Positions 41,575 through 52,713 of a stretch of 64,000 nucleotides of DNA are shown here, piece by piece. The notes beneath the pieces are model-generated. The model was not told where the DNA came from, searched no databases, and saw only the letters and a program-made list of their open reading frames with translations. Numbering within the stretch: the stretch's first letter is position 1; each line of letters starts with the position of its first letter. The position numbers and the translations under genes were made by a program. Origin of the DNA: Yersinia hibernica (GTDB taxonomy: Bacteria; Pseudomonadota; Gammaproteobacteria; Enterobacterales; Enterobacteriaceae); the NCBI RefSeq assembly GCF_004124235.1, contig NZ_CP032487.1:2604001-2668000 (forward strand). The letters run 5' to 3'.

Positions 41575-42627
41575 TTACTGGCGACGGGCTTTAACTGCAT
41601 TGGATAGCTGGCGCAATAATACTTCGGTGTCTTCCCAGCCAATACAAGCATCTGTGACACTTTTGCCGTAAGTCAGTGGGTCGCCACTTTCTAGATTTTG
41701 GTTACCTTCCACCAGATGGCTTTCAATCATCACACCCATAATGGATTTTTCACCCTGAGCAATCTGGCGGCACACATCGGTTCCGACTTCCATTTGCTTT
41801 TTAAACTGTTTGCAGCTGTTAGCATGGCTGAAATCAATCATGATTTGTGGCTCTAGGCCTGCTTTGCTTAACCCCTCTTTCACCGCTGCAACATGGGCGC
41901 TGCTGTAATTGGGTTCTTTGCCACCACGCAGAATAATATGGCAATCATCATTGCCCGCCGTGTTCACAATCGCTGAGTGGCCCCATTTAGTCACGGACAA
42001 GAAGCAATGTGGCGCACTGGCGGCATTGATAGCATCGATAGCCACTTTAATTGTGCCATCGGTACCATTTTTAAAACCAACCGGACATGACAAACCAGAG
42101 GCCAATTCGCGGTGAACCTGTGATTCAGTGGTGCGAGCACCAATTGCTCCCCAGCTCATCAGGTCAGCCAAGTATTGCGGGGTAATCATATCCAAAAACT
42201 CCCCCGCCGCTGGCAAACCACTCTCGTTAATGTCCAATAGCAACTTGCGCGCAATCCGCAGACCATCATTGATGTCGTAGCTACCATCCATGTGTGGATC
42301 GTTAATCAGACCTTTCCAACCCACCGTGGTACGCGGCTTTTCAAAATACACCCGCATCACCACTTCCAGCTCGCCTTGTAGCTCTTCACGCAATGCCAGC
42401 AAGCGAACGGCGTACTCTTTGGCCGCTTCAGTATCATGAATTGAGCATGGGCCAATCACCACTAACAAGCGGTCGTCCTGAGCGCGCAGGATATTGTGAA
42501 TAGCTGTGCGAGTTTTAGCGACGGTTTCTGCGGCATTGTTACTGGCTGGAAATTTCTCTAACAGCGCGACAGGGGGCAGGAGTTCCTTAATTTCATTAAT
42601 CCGTAGGTCATCATTCAGGTAATTCAT
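41575..42627 (-). CDS. aroG: Phe-sensitive DAHP synthase AroG
   Basis: A 350-residue 3-deoxy-D-arabino-heptulosonate-7-phosphate synthase, first step of aromatic amino-acid synthesis. It keeps VIGPCSIHD with the metal-binding Cys, the KPRTTVGWKG phosphate site and DFSHANS. The length and the N-terminal MNYLNDDLRI match the Phe-inhibited isoenzyme AroG. An ATG 42 bases upstream is less likely. A weak TyrR-like site lies upstream. Confidence 0.95.
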   Translation of the reverse strand: MNYLNDDLRINEIKELLPPVALLEKFPASNNAAETVAKTRTAIHNILRAQDDRLLVVIGPCSIHDTEAAKEYAVRLLALREELQGELEVVMRVYFEKPRTTVGWKGLINDPHMDGSYDINDGLRIARKLLLDINESGLPAAGEFLDMITPQYLADLMSWGAIGARTTESQVHRELASGLSCPVGFKNGTDGTIKVAIDAINAASAPHCFLSVTKWGHSAIVNTAGNDDCHIILRGGKEPNYSSAHVAAVKEGLSKAGLEPQIMIDFSHANSCKQFKKQMEVGTDVCRQIAQGEKSIMGVMIESHLVEGNQNLESGDPLTYGKSVTDACIGWEDTEVLLRQLSNAVKARRQ

Positions 42628-42701
42628 AGCTCTTCCATTAAGTCTTGTGACGGTCATCGCACAACGCATATTGCTACCAATTTAGCTGGTGAATTGAACG
42701 C

Positions 42702-42719
42702 TGTAAATCTACTTTATTG
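42702..42719 (-). promoter_or_regulatory. Weak TyrR box candidate
   Basis: TGTAAA-N6-TTATTG has one intact half of the TyrR pattern TGTAAA-N6-TTTACA; the other half keeps only part. It lies 75 bases upstream of aroG, where E. coli has a strong TyrR box. Confidence 0.3.
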
Positions 42720-42857
42720 CATTAGGGGTCAGTACGGATAAACAACAATGTGGCCATTATCTATAATACGTATCAATCATTGAATGAAATCCTATCAGGG
42801 TTAACATGTATAGAGAGCTTTCGCTCCTGGTACACCTTTTATGATTAAAGGATAAAT

Positions 42858-43787
42858 ATGTCGGCATCATCGTTTTTCCCGCAAGACAGCAACAGCAAGC
42901 GCCTGTTGATAGCTTTCGCTGTCACTACCGTGTTTATGGTCGCCGAGGCCATTGGTGGCTGGCTATCTGGTTCACTGGCGCTGTTAGCGGATGCCGGACA
43001 TATGCTGACAGACTCTGCGGCGCTATTTATCGCCCTAATGGCAGTGCATTTCTCTCAGCGCAAACCGGACTCTCGCCATACCTTTGGTTATCTGCGCCTC
43101 ACCACATTGGCGGCTTTTGTTAACGCCGCCGCATTATTGTTGATTGTGGTGCTGATTTTTTGGGAGGCTGTACGGCGTTTCTTCACCCCTCATGAAGTGA
43201 TGGGGCTGCCGATGTTAATCATCGCTATTGCCGGGTTATGCGCCAATATTTTCTGTTTTTGGATCCTTCATCGCGGTGAAGAGGAAAAAAATATCAATGT
43301 GCGCGCCGCTGCCTTGCATGTAATGGGGGATTTGTTAGGTTCTGTCGGGGCTATCGTCGCCGCAGTAGTTATTCTGACCACTGGCTGGACCCCCATTGAC
43401 CCGATTTTGTCTGTTTTAGTCTCGATATTAGTGCTGCGCAGTGCCTGGCGGTTGTTGAAAGAAAGTTTTCACGAACTGTTGGAGGGCGCACCACAAGAGA
43501 TTGATATCGACAAACTGCGCAAAGATCTATGCACCAGCATCTATGAAGTGCGAAATGTCCATCACGTCCATTTATGGCAAGTGGGCGACCAGCGGTTGAT
43601 GACACTGCATGTGCAGGTGATCCCGCCGCAGGATAATGATGAGCTATTACAACGGATCCAGCACCATCTACTGCATCAATACAATATTGGCCATGCCACT
43701 ATTCAGATGGAATACCAGCACTGTAAAGCACCAGATTGTGGCATTCATCAAACCGTTAGTGCCGGAGAACACCATCACCATCATTGA
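42858..43787 (+). CDS. zitB: Zinc efflux CDF transporter ZitB
   Basis: A 309-residue cation-diffusion-facilitator protein that exports zinc by proton antiport. Six helices occur in the first 200 residues. The metal site shows DAGHMLTD at residues 46-53 and HVMGDLLGS near 154. The cytoplasmic C-terminal domain has HHVHLWQVG, and the last five residues are His. The chain matches E. coli ZitB, also placed near aroG. Confidence 0.95.
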   Translation: MSASSFFPQDSNSKRLLIAFAVTTVFMVAEAIGGWLSGSLALLADAGHMLTDSAALFIALMAVHFSQRKPDSRHTFGYLRLTTLAAFVNAAALLLIVVLIFWEAVRRFFTPHEVMGLPMLIIAIAGLCANIFCFWILHRGEEEKNINVRAAALHVMGDLLGSVGAIVAAVVILTTGWTPIDPILSVLVSILVLRSAWRLLKESFHELLEGAPQEIDIDKLRKDLCTSIYEVRNVHHVHLWQVGDQRLMTLHVQVIPPQDNDELLQRIQHHLLHQYNIGHATIQMEYQHCKAPDCGIHQTVSAGEHHHHH

Positions 43788-43793
43788 TGGCAA

Positions 43794-43830
43794 CAGTCAG
43801 GCGACTACTCGGTAAAACGTTGCCTGACTG
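43794..43830 (+). terminator. Stem-loop after zitB
   Basis: CAGTCAGGC and GCCTGACTG form a perfect nine-base stem with a 19-base loop just past the zitB stop. It has no T run and lies between convergent zitB and pnuC. Confidence 0.55.
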
Positions 43831-43861
43831 ACCTGCCATCAACAGCTATTGGCCCGCAGTA

Positions 43862-44590
43862 TTAATCACTTTGAGTAGACAGTGGGCGTGAATGATTTCG
43901 CGCCGCACTCTTGATCCACAGCCAAGAACCGTTCAGCGCAATCAGGGTCAATAACACATACTCCAGCGCCATGGCATAAACCCCCTGATAGGCAAAAATT
44001 GCCACACTAATAACATCAATGACAACCCAAATCAGCCAGTTTTCCACATACTTACGGGTCATCAAGATCATCGCCACAATGGATAAAACCATCATGGTCG
44101 AGTCCCAGAATGGGAAAGCGTCTGGCTGCAACTCTGGCAGCTGGACATTAGCTCCCAAGCTTTGCATTACCGTCACCGCCACACGGGTCAGCCAGGCAAA
44201 TACAGTATCAATATGCAATGTCATCAAGGCGATACCCGCCACACACACCGCGCCCCAAGCCAATGCTTTCGGCAAAGATAACCAGCGAATTTGCAACTCA
44301 GCCTGATTATCGGGAGTTTGTTTGCTCCAGGCATACCAGCCATAGAGATTGGCAACAAAGAAAAACAGCTGCAATAACAAGCTAGCATAGAGCTGAATCT
44401 GGAAAAAAATCACCGCGAACAATGTCACGTTAATCAGGCCAAACAGGTAATTGATGATTTTCTCTTTGCTGGCAAACCAGATACACAGCAACCCAAACAG
44501 CGTCCCTATTGCTTCTATCCATGAAAGGTCATATCCCCCCGCTCCCAGCGGAATATGTACCAATATGTTGCTTGTACTGAAAAAATCCAT
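43862..44590 (-). CDS. pnuC: Nicotinamide riboside transporter PnuC
   Basis: A 242-residue inner-membrane facilitator of about seven helices for nicotinamide riboside, which is trapped inside by NadR phosphorylation. The family segment NLYGWYAW near residue 83 and the C-terminal NGSWLWIKSA lysine/arginine tail are present. It follows nadA by 56 bases and is probably co-transcribed. Confidence 0.93.
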   Translation of the reverse strand: MDFFSTSNILVHIPLGAGGYDLSWIEAIGTLFGLLCIWFASKEKIINYLFGLINVTLFAVIFFQIQLYASLLLQLFFFVANLYGWYAWSKQTPDNQAELQIRWLSLPKALAWGAVCVAGIALMTLHIDTVFAWLTRVAVTVMQSLGANVQLPELQPDAFPFWDSTMMVLSIVAMILMTRKYVENWLIWVVIDVISVAIFAYQGVYAMALEYVLLTLIALNGSWLWIKSAARNHSRPLSTQSD

Positions 44591-44646
44591 CTGCCAGCCC
44601 TTTTCAAGAGAGAATAAAAATTAGAGAACTAGGTGCCATTGACCAC

Positions 44647-45711
<1,065 letters not shown>

Positions 45712-45776
45712 TCACATCTCTAATTGCCCGTTATTCCGAAGCCACTATACCTTTGAGGCTGCTAGCAGAATTGGTC

Positions 45777-45794
45777 TGTTTTTTATCCTAAACA
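45777..45794 (-). promoter_or_regulatory. NadR operator of nadA-pnuC
   Basis: TGTTTT-N6-TAAACA differs by one base from the NadR box TGTTTA-N6-TAAACA and is placed between the nadA start and its likely promoter. Confidence 0.75.
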
Positions 45795-45885
45795 AAATAC
45801 TCAATATCTAGCAAAAAGTCGCTCAATTTTGTCTGATAATGGCAAAAATGTTTAATGGAGTTAAAAATGAGAGGAGAAATTAAGT

Positions 45886-45994
45886 CACGGAAAGGATATT
45901 AGAGGATTATAGGGGGGATATTGAGGATAAGAAGGGGATAAAAAGATTTTTGAGTGAAATGAGTGCGAGGGAAAAGATTGGCTGGGGGAATGAT
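45886..45994 (-). promoter_or_regulatory. C-rich, G-poor tract, possible Rho-utilisation site
   Basis: On the minus strand this stretch is rich in C and almost free of G for about 110 bases; on the plus strand only two C residues appear in most of it. Such a bubble downstream of an array of tRNA genes is typical of a Rho loading (rut) site. No hairpin terminator is seen here. Confidence 0.5.
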
Positions 45995-46090
45995 TGTGGG
46001 TCATGCGGGATGACTCGCCCTGCGGGTCAACGCTGCCCCGTTGCTGTCTCGCTTCGCTCGGCGCGAACCTGAATGCAGGTCTCACCCACA
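45995..46090. repeat. tRNA-associated repeat, copy R1
   Basis: About 95 bases beginning GTGGGTCATGCGGGAT, a degenerate tRNA-Lys 3' end, followed by a core with CGCCCTGCGGGTCAACGC and GTTGCTGTCTCGCTTCGCTC that recurs in R2 (46267-46378). Its ends GTGGGT and ACCCAC can pair, closing the unit. Confidence 0.65.
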
Positions 46091-46149
46091 CGATTATTGT
46101 GTAGTATGCGGCTTCTGAGTCTGGGGGGATATTTCGATACTTGAGAGAA

Positions 46150-46225
46150 TGGTGGGTCGTGCGGGATTCGAACCTGCGACCAATTGATTAAAAGTCAACT
46201 GCTCTACCAACTGAGCTAACGACCC
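46150..46225 (-). tRNA. tRNA-Lys (anticodon TTT)
   Basis: A 76-base gene on the minus strand with encoded CCA. The acceptor stem GGGTCGT pairs with ACGACCC, the anticodon loop reads CTTTTAA and the T-loop is GGTTCGAATCC. It is identical to the other three copies in this cluster. Confidence 0.97.
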
Positions 46226-46266
46226 GCTGTCATGCGGTACTACTTACTCTTTTCTGTAAAACATAA

Positions 46267-46378
46267 TGGTGGGTCATGCGGGATGACTTATCCTGCGGAC
46301 TCGCCCTTTGGGTCAACGCTGCGCGTTGCTGTCTCGCTTCGCTCGGCTCGGCTCAAACCTTTACGGTTCTCATCCCTG
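46267..46378. repeat. tRNA-associated repeat, copy R2
   Basis: Starts with TGGTGGGTCATGCGGGAT, which equals the tRNA-Lys 3' end (with CCA) at 17 of 18 bases, then departs into the repeat core shared with R1. It stands where a fifth tRNA-Lys would be expected, because the spacer before it matches the spacer between the 46624 and 46741 copies. Confidence 0.7.
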
Positions 46379-46408
46379 CGATTTGATACCCTGATAATGC
46401 TGACATAA

Positions 46409-46484
46409 TGGTGGGTCGTGCGGGATTCGAACCTGCGACCAATTGATTAAAAGTCAACTGCTCTACCAACTGAGCTAACGACCC
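46409..46484 (-). tRNA. tRNA-Lys (anticodon TTT)
   Basis: Identical in sequence to the copy at 46150-46225, with intact cloverleaf, TTT anticodon and encoded CCA. Confidence 0.97.
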
Positions 46485-46623
46485 ATTATGTATTACTATT
46501 TGATGACGATTCAGTGCCAGGCGTGCGGAATAAATTCTACTCGAGGCATTTTAGACAAAACAGGAAGAGGAATATCTATTCGATGATTTCAACTTCTTAC
46601 ATTCAAACCAAACTGCGAAAGAA

Positions 46624-46699
46624 TGGTGGGTCGTGCGGGATTCGAACCTGCGACCAATTGATTAAAAGTCAACTGCTCTACCAACTGAGCTAACGACCC
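46624..46699 (-). tRNA. tRNA-Lys (anticodon TTT)
   Basis: Identical third copy. The sequence following it toward 46740 repeats that following the 46150 copy, showing a segmental duplication. Confidence 0.97.
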
Positions 46700-46740
46700 G
46701 CTGTCATGCGGTACTGCTTACTCTTTTCTGTAAAACATTA

Positions 46741-46816
46741 TGGTGGGTCGTGCGGGATTCGAACCTGCGACCAATTGATTAAAAGTCAACTGCTCTACCA
46801 ACTGAGCTAACGACCC
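46741..46816 (-). tRNA. tRNA-Lys (anticodon TTT)
   Basis: Fourth identical copy and the first to be transcribed on the minus strand. The cluster promoter should lie in 46817-46960. In E. coli the matching site between cpoB and nadA holds lysine and valine tRNAs; no valine tRNA is present here. Confidence 0.97.
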
Positions 46817-46962
46817 ATTATGTTTACTGCGGACTATAATTTCCTGCTGCTTTAACGTTTTACAAGTTGTCTTGGCAACGGCGGCATATATTACTAATTT
46901 CTCTTCACAGTGCAACTTAAATTTCTGTAAAGACGTCTAACTGCTTGTTCTTCGCTCGCTAA

Positions 46963-46999
46963 AGCCCAGAAATTAGTCAATAAGACCAATTCCTGGGCT
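46963..46999 (-). terminator. Stem-loop after cpoB
   Basis: AGCCCAG...AATT and AATT...CTGGGCT form a 12-base stem with one mismatch, ten bases past the cpoB stop, followed by a short T run on the minus strand. Confidence 0.65.
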
Positions 47000-47008
47000 C
47001 GAAAAAGG

Positions 47009-47812
47009 CTAAAGAGCAGATAAACGTTTCTGTGCCTGTTTAGCAGCATCAGTGTTGGGATATTGCTTGATCACTTGTTGATAAACCGCCTTCGCTTTAT
47101 CGCTTTGGCCTTTATCCTGCATGATCACCCCAACTTTAAACATGGCCTCTGAACTTTTTGGCGACTTCGGATAATTCTTTACAACAACAGCATAATAATA
47201 TGCGGCATCGTCTTTCTTACCTTTGTTGTAATACAACTGACCTAACCAATAATTGGCGTTAGGTTGGTAAGTCGACTTTGGATACTGTTTCACAAAACCT
47301 TGGAAAGCAGTGATCGCTTGATCATATTGCTTTTTCTCAAGAGCCAGTGAAACGGCTGCATTATAATCGCTATTTTCATCACCAGTATTTGCTGCAGGTG
47401 CTGCTGTACTAGCTGCGCCTGAAGCTGCAGTATCAGTTCCTGCCGCTGTATTATCTGTCGCAGCGCCAGTCGCCGCAGACGCTGCAGTAGATGCCCCCTG
47501 ACCACTACTCAGAGAATCCATCTGCTGGTAAATCTGCTTTTGCCGCTCAACAATTTGATTGAGCTGATACTGATTTTCTTGGATCTGACCGCGTAAACTA
47601 TCAACATCGCGTTGCGAATCAGACAGTTGTTGCTGAAGTTGAGTTAATAGCTGGCTGTGAGCGTTAGAAATACGCTCAAGTTGCGTGACTCGATCTTCTA
47701 CCGAGCCGGAGCCGACATTACTGATTGGCGCTTGGGCAGTAGCGGCCCATGGGACCGCTACGCCAACCAGTAACGACAGACCCACTAAGTGACGTCTGAA
47801 GTTACTGTTCAT
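47009..47812 (-). CDS. cpoB: Cell division coordinator CpoB (YbgF)
   Basis: A 267-residue periplasmic protein that links TolA with PBP1B during septation. A signal peptide ends at about residue 26 (ATAQA). A trimerising coiled coil rich in Gln (residues about 35-95) leads through an Ala/Thr-rich linker to three TPR repeats (ALEKKQYDQAITAFQGF, AYYYAVVVKNYPKSP, AKAVYQQVIKQYP). The linker is longer and more Ala-rich than I recall for E. coli CpoB. It is last in tolQRAB-pal-cpoB. Confidence 0.95.
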   Translation of the reverse strand: MNSNFRRHLVGLSLLVGVAVPWAATAQAPISNVGSGSVEDRVTQLERISNAHSQLLTQLQQQLSDSQRDVDSLRGQIQENQYQLNQIVERQKQIYQQMDSLSSGQGASTAASAATGAATDNTAAGTDTAASGAASTAAPAANTGDENSDYNAAVSLALEKKQYDQAITAFQGFVKQYPKSTYQPNANYWLGQLYYNKGKKDDAAYYYAVVVKNYPKSPKSSEAMFKVGVIMQDKGQSDKAKAVYQQVIKQYPNTDAAKQAQKRLSAL

Positions 47813-47821
47813 GCGATTCTC

Positions 47822-48328
47822 TTAGTAAACCAGAACTGCACGACGGTTTTTAGCGAACGCTGCTTCGTCATGGCCCAATACTGCTGGTTTCTCTTTACCG
47901 TAAGAAACGATAGAGATCTGGTCAGCAGAAACGCCTTTACCTTGCAGATACATTTTCACTGCATTTGCACGACGCTCGCCCAACGCGATGTTGTACTCTG
48001 GCGTACCGCGTTCATCCGCGTGGCCTTCAACAACAACTTTGTAAGATGGGTTGCTACGCAGGAATGCAGCATGTGCATCCAGCATTTGAGCGAAGTCAGA
48101 ACCGATATCGTATTTATCGAAACCGAAGTAAACGATATTGTTCTTTTGCAGTTCTTGCATCTGAAGGCGCGCTTGCTCTTCGGAAGACAGGTTGCTGCCG
48201 TTTTCTGTACCAGTGCCAGCGCCCATGCCAGATTGGTCATTATTTGCGCTTTTGTTGGAACTACAAGCTGCTACAGCCAGAACTGGCAAAGCCAACATTA
48301 GCCCTTTTAGCACTTTGTTCAGTTGCAT
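47822..48328 (-). CDS. pal: Peptidoglycan-associated lipoprotein Pal
   Basis: A 168-residue outer-membrane lipoprotein. The lipobox LAVAAC puts the lipidated Cys at residue 22. The OmpA-like domain (about 60-168) binds peptidoglycan through [22 protein letters not shown]. It sits nine bases from cpoB and is part of the Tol-Pal envelope-constriction complex. Confidence 0.97.
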   Translation of the reverse strand: MQLNKVLKGLMLALPVLAVAACSSNKSANNDQSGMGAGTGTENGSNLSSEEQARLQMQELQKNNIVYFGFDKYDIGSDFAQMLDAHAAFLRSNPSYKVVVEGHADERGTPEYNIALGERRANAVKMYLQGKGVSADQISIVSYGKEKPAVLGHDEAAFAKNRRAVLVY

Positions 48329-48378
48329 CTCTTTGATCCTTTTTTATAGTTTGCCATACATACGTATTTACACATGCA

Positions 48379-49671
48379 TCACAGATACGGCGACCAGGCA
48401 GGAGATTTGACCTGTCCATCAGTTGCCGGAAGACGCGCTTTGAAACGCCCATCAGTCGAGACCAGCTGTAACACGGCTCCCAGCCCTTGTGTCGAGCTAT
48501 AGATAACCATGGTGCCGTTAGGCGCGATACTAGGCGTTTCATCCAGGAACGTGTCCGTTAATACTTGAACGGCTCCCGTTTCTAGATCCTGTTTGGCGAT
48601 GTGTTGTGCCCCGCCATTGGAACTCACCAATGCCAAGAATTTACCGTCAGGGCTCACATCTGCGTTCTGGTTCTGAGAACCTTCCCACGTGATTCGCTGT
48701 GGCGCACCGCCATTAATATTCACTTTATACACTTGTGGACGCCCGCCCTGATCCGAGGTATAAGCCAGATTTTGGCTATCCGGGAACCAGCTTGGTTCAG
48801 TGTTATTGTTACGGCCATCAGTCACTTGGCTAATTTGGCCAGAGCCCAAGTCCATAACATACAAGTTCAAGCTGCCGCTTTTAGACAAAGCGAAGGCCAG
48901 TTTGGTGCCGTCTGGTGAGAAGGCTGGTGCACCGTTATGACGTGGGAATGAAGCCACTTGTCTAATTGCGCCATTCGCCAGCGTTTGAATAACTAGCGCT
49001 GATTTGCCACTCTCAAAAGTAACATAAGCAATTTTGCTGCCATCTGCTGACCAAGCTGGTGACATCAAAGGCTCCGGAGAACGGTGAACCACAAACTGAT
49101 TGTAGCCATCGTAATCAGAAACACGTAATTCGTGAGGGAACTTGCCGCCGTTAGTTTGCACTACATAAGCAATACGGGTACGGAAAGCGCCTTTAATCCC
49201 GGTCAGCTTTTCAAATACTTCGTCGCTGGCAGTATGCGCGGCATAACGTAACCATTGTTTGGTCACTTTATACTGATTTTGCGCCAAAACACTGCCGGCT
49301 GAGCCTGAAGTATCCACTAACTGGTAAGAAACCACATAGCTGCCATCAGCACTTGGCTGAACTTGGCCGACAACCACGGCATCAATGCCCAGCGCCGTCC
49401 AAGCTGCGGGGGTAACTTCAGCCGCTGTGGAAGGTTGTTGTGGCATGCGTGCCGCATCAATTGGGTTAAATTTACCACTGTTACGTAAATCCGCGCCGAC
49501 AATAGCGCCAATTTCTTCTGGTGGTGTACCTGGCCCCATCCATTTGAATGGAACAACCCCAATTGGACGGGCTGAGTCTACCCCTTGGGTAATCTCAATG
49601 CGAACTTCTGCGTGTAACACCGCCGCCCATAAAACTAAAAAGCCTAGCGCAACTCGAAATGCCTGCTTCAT
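48379..49671 (-). CDS. tolB: Tol-Pal system beta-propeller TolB
   Basis: A 430-residue periplasmic protein with a signal peptide ending VLHA (about residue 21). An N-terminal alpha/beta domain (to about 165) precedes a six-bladed propeller with repeats such as [38 protein letters not shown] and [17 protein letters not shown]. It exchanges between Pal and TolA to move Pal at the septum. About 120 bases separate it from tolA, room for the known second promoter of the operon. Confidence 0.97.
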   Translation of the reverse strand: MKQAFRVALGFLVLWAAVLHAEVRIEITQGVDSARPIGVVPFKWMGPGTPPEEIGAIVGADLRNSGKFNPIDAARMPQQPSTAAEVTPAAWTALGIDAVVVGQVQPSADGSYVVSYQLVDTSGSAGSVLAQNQYKVTKQWLRYAAHTASDEVFEKLTGIKGAFRTRIAYVVQTNGGKFPHELRVSDYDGYNQFVVHRSPEPLMSPAWSADGSKIAYVTFESGKSALVIQTLANGAIRQVASFPRHNGAPAFSPDGTKLAFALSKSGSLNLYVMDLGSGQISQVTDGRNNNTEPSWFPDSQNLAYTSDQGGRPQVYKVNINGGAPQRITWEGSQNQNADVSPDGKFLALVSSNGGAQHIAKQDLETGAVQVLTDTFLDETPSIAPNGTMVIYSSTQGLGAVLQLVSTDGRFKARLPATDGQVKSPAWSPYL

Positions 49672-49791
49672 CTTATCTCCCTTATCCGAGCGGGATGCCC
49701 GCGATAATTAGCAGAATTTTAACAAACCAACGCAAACAAAACTACATAATCCATGGTTGATTAACAACGTTATATCCCTGTCAATCAAACT

Positions 49792-50925
49792 TTATTGCGG
49801 TTTAAAATCAAGTGGAACATTCTTAAACACTTCATAAACATCCTGACTTGGAGGTTTAGGGATTTTAGCAAGTTTGGCTGCGGCGATGGCGGCCTGACAC
49901 AGTGCCGGGTCTCCTCCTTCCGCCTTAACATCAATTAATAGACCGTCTGGTGCCAATTTAATTCGCAGATTACAGGTACGGCCTTTGTAAAGATCTGCAT
50001 CATAAAATTTACTTTGGATCGCGGCGGTTACCTGGCCCTGATAGCCACTGATATCACCGGCGGATGCCCCGCTCTTTTTACCACCGCCTTTACCGGCAGC
50101 AGCAGCGCCTGCACCTGAGCCACTTTTCGGCGCATTCTTGGAGTTTGCCAAGCCACCGAATAAACTATCGACATCGGTTGCCGCAGCCGCTTCTGCGGCG
50201 GCCTTTTTCTTAGCCTCAGCCGCAGCAGCTTTTTTAGCATCAGCGGCGGCTTTCTTCTCAGCATCCGCAGCAGCTTTCTTCTCGGCAGCCTTTTTCGCAT
50301 CTTCTGCCGCTTTCTTCGCGTCAGCATCAGCTTGTTTCTTCGCAGCAGCGGCGACAGCGGCCTCTTTTTTGGCCTCAGCTTCGGCTTTCTTCTGCGCTTC
50401 GGCCTGCGCTTTCACCAGTTTATCGGCTTCTGCTTTGGCCTGAGCCGCAGCAGCCTCAGCTTGCTTTTGTTCTTCTTTTGCTTTTGCCGCCGCGGCAGCG
50501 GCCGCTTTCTGTTGTTCAGCCGCCTCTTTTTGCTGTTCTGCAGCTTGTTTTTTCGCTTCTTCAGCCGCCTGCTTAGCATCTTCTTGTGCTTGCAAACGCT
50601 CTTTTTCCAATTCTTTCAGTCGTTGTTGTTCAGCCGCCTGTTTTTGCTGCAATTCTTCTGCTTGCTGATCGGCTTTCTTCTGGCGTTGCTGTTCCGCCCG
50701 CTTGGCGTCCGTCTGCTGCTGTTGCTGACGGTTATATTGCTCTGTCACCGCACCTGGGTCGACCATGACGGCGTCAATAACTTCACCGCCAGCACCGCCG
50801 CCGCCCATTTCAGTCGTCTGCGTCAGAGAGCCCCAAATCAACAGGGCAATCAATATGATGTGCAGAACCACCGACACTATAACAGCGCGATTCAGCTTAT
50901 CATTTTGCTCGGTTGCCTTACCCAC
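49792..50925 (-). CDS. tolA: Tol-Pal energy-transducing protein TolA
   Basis: A 377-residue protein anchored by one helix (about residues 13-33, with the SxxxH motif in SVVLHIILIALLIW). A very long Ala/Lys/Gln/Glu-rich helical domain II (about 60-255) follows, then a globular domain III ending DVYEVFKNVPLDFKPQ with the CNLRIKL and ALCQAA Cys pair. GTG at 50925 matches the E. coli N-terminus (KATEQNDK); a GTG five codons earlier is the alternative. Domain II repeats make length variable between strains. Confidence 0.94.
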   Translation of the reverse strand: MGKATEQNDKLNRAVIVSVVLHIILIALLIWGSLTQTTEMGGGGAGGEVIDAVMVDPGAVTEQYNRQQQQQTDAKRAEQQRQKKADQQAEELQQKQAAEQQRLKELEKERLQAQEDAKQAAEEAKKQAAEQQKEAAEQQKAAAAAAAKAKEEQKQAEAAAAQAKAEADKLVKAQAEAQKKAEAEAKKEAAVAAAAKKQADADAKKAAEDAKKAAEKKAAADAEKKAAADAKKAAAAEAKKKAAAEAAAATDVDSLFGGLANSKNAPKSGSGAGAAAAGKGGGKKSGASAGDISGYQGQVTAAIQSKFYDADLYKGRTCNLRIKLAPDGLLIDVKAEGGDPALCQAAIAAAKLAKIPKPPSQDVYEVFKNVPLDFKPQ

Positions 50926-51036
50926 GCTCGATTTCCACACTCGATGTCCGCGCTCTATTGCTAAAAAACGGAACTGCCAAAAACAGGGTCGCTACTGACT
51001 GAAGTGACTATCAACCCAGTCAATATCAACGCAAAT

Positions 51037-51465
51037 TTATATCGGTTGAGTCATTAAGCCCACCGACGTTACTCCAGCCTGATGCAGCATATTTAGGGCC
51101 TTAATAATTTCATCATAAGGAACCTCTTTTGCCCCGCCAATCAGGAACACGGTCTTCGGATTTGCTTTCAATCTTGCTTGCGCCTCTGCCACGACTTGTT
51201 CTGAGGGCAGTTGCTCCATGCGCTGATGGTCAATCACCAGCGAGTATTGGCCTACACCTGAGACTTCGACAATCACCGGAGGATTATCATCGCTGGAGAC
51301 AGTTTTCGAATCCGTCGCATCAGGTAAGTCCACCTCAACACTTTGCGTAATAATCGGTGCTGTCGCCATAAAAATCAGCAATAACACCAGCAAAACATCG
51401 AGCAAGGGAACAATGTTAATTTCAGACTTAAGCTCGCGCCGTTTACGACCACGTACTCGCGCCAT
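51037..51465 (-). CDS. tolR: Tol-Pal proton-channel subunit TolR
   Basis: A 142-residue ExbD/TolR protein. A single helix at about residues 18-38 carries the proton-conducting Asp in NIVPLLDVLLVLLLIF. The periplasmic part dimerises. It follows tolQ by 12 bases and works with TolQ to energise TolA. Confidence 0.97.
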   Translation of the reverse strand: MARVRGRKRRELKSEINIVPLLDVLLVLLLIFMATAPIITQSVEVDLPDATDSKTVSSDDNPPVIVEVSGVGQYSLVIDHQRMEQLPSEQVVAEAQARLKANPKTVFLIGGAKEVPYDEIIKALNMLHQAGVTSVGLMTQPI

Positions 51466-51477
51466 ACAACCCCCTAC

Positions 51478-52565
<1,088 letters not shown>

Positions 52566-52653
52566 TCTACTTCCCAGTAATGCAATTAACGGACACACTA
52601 TACTGAAGAGCGCTAAGCTTTGGAATCACTTGCGAGAATAGAACGAAAATAAT

Positions 52654-52673
52654 TATGGGCCAGGCGGCCCATA
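52654..52673 (-). terminator. Stem-loop between ybgE and ybgC
   Basis: TATGGGCC and GGCCCATA make a perfect eight-base stem with a four-base loop, followed on the minus strand by ATTATTTT. It may partly end cyd transcripts before the tol genes. Confidence 0.55.
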
Positions 52674-52713
52674 AAGGAGAGATTGTGTTCAGATTAGGCG
52701 AAACGCAGCAAGA

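Noticed and set aside
45885..46091. A 68-codon minus-strand frame with Ser/Pro-rich sequence
   Set aside because: It is produced by the C-rich tract and repeat R1; composition is not protein-like.
46150..46816. Regularly repeated 76-base units that look like CRISPR repeats
   Set aside because: The units are tRNA-Lys genes with intact cloverleaves and uneven spacers.
46718..46915. A 65-codon frame on the minus strand reading through the tRNA-Lys
   Set aside because: Its core is the translated tRNA sequence (a common false protein), with no ribosome site and no family.
50332..50964. A 210-codon frame opposite tolA
   Set aside because: It is the antisense shadow of the TolA Ala/Lys-rich repeats; Phe/Leu-rich and without a ribosome site.
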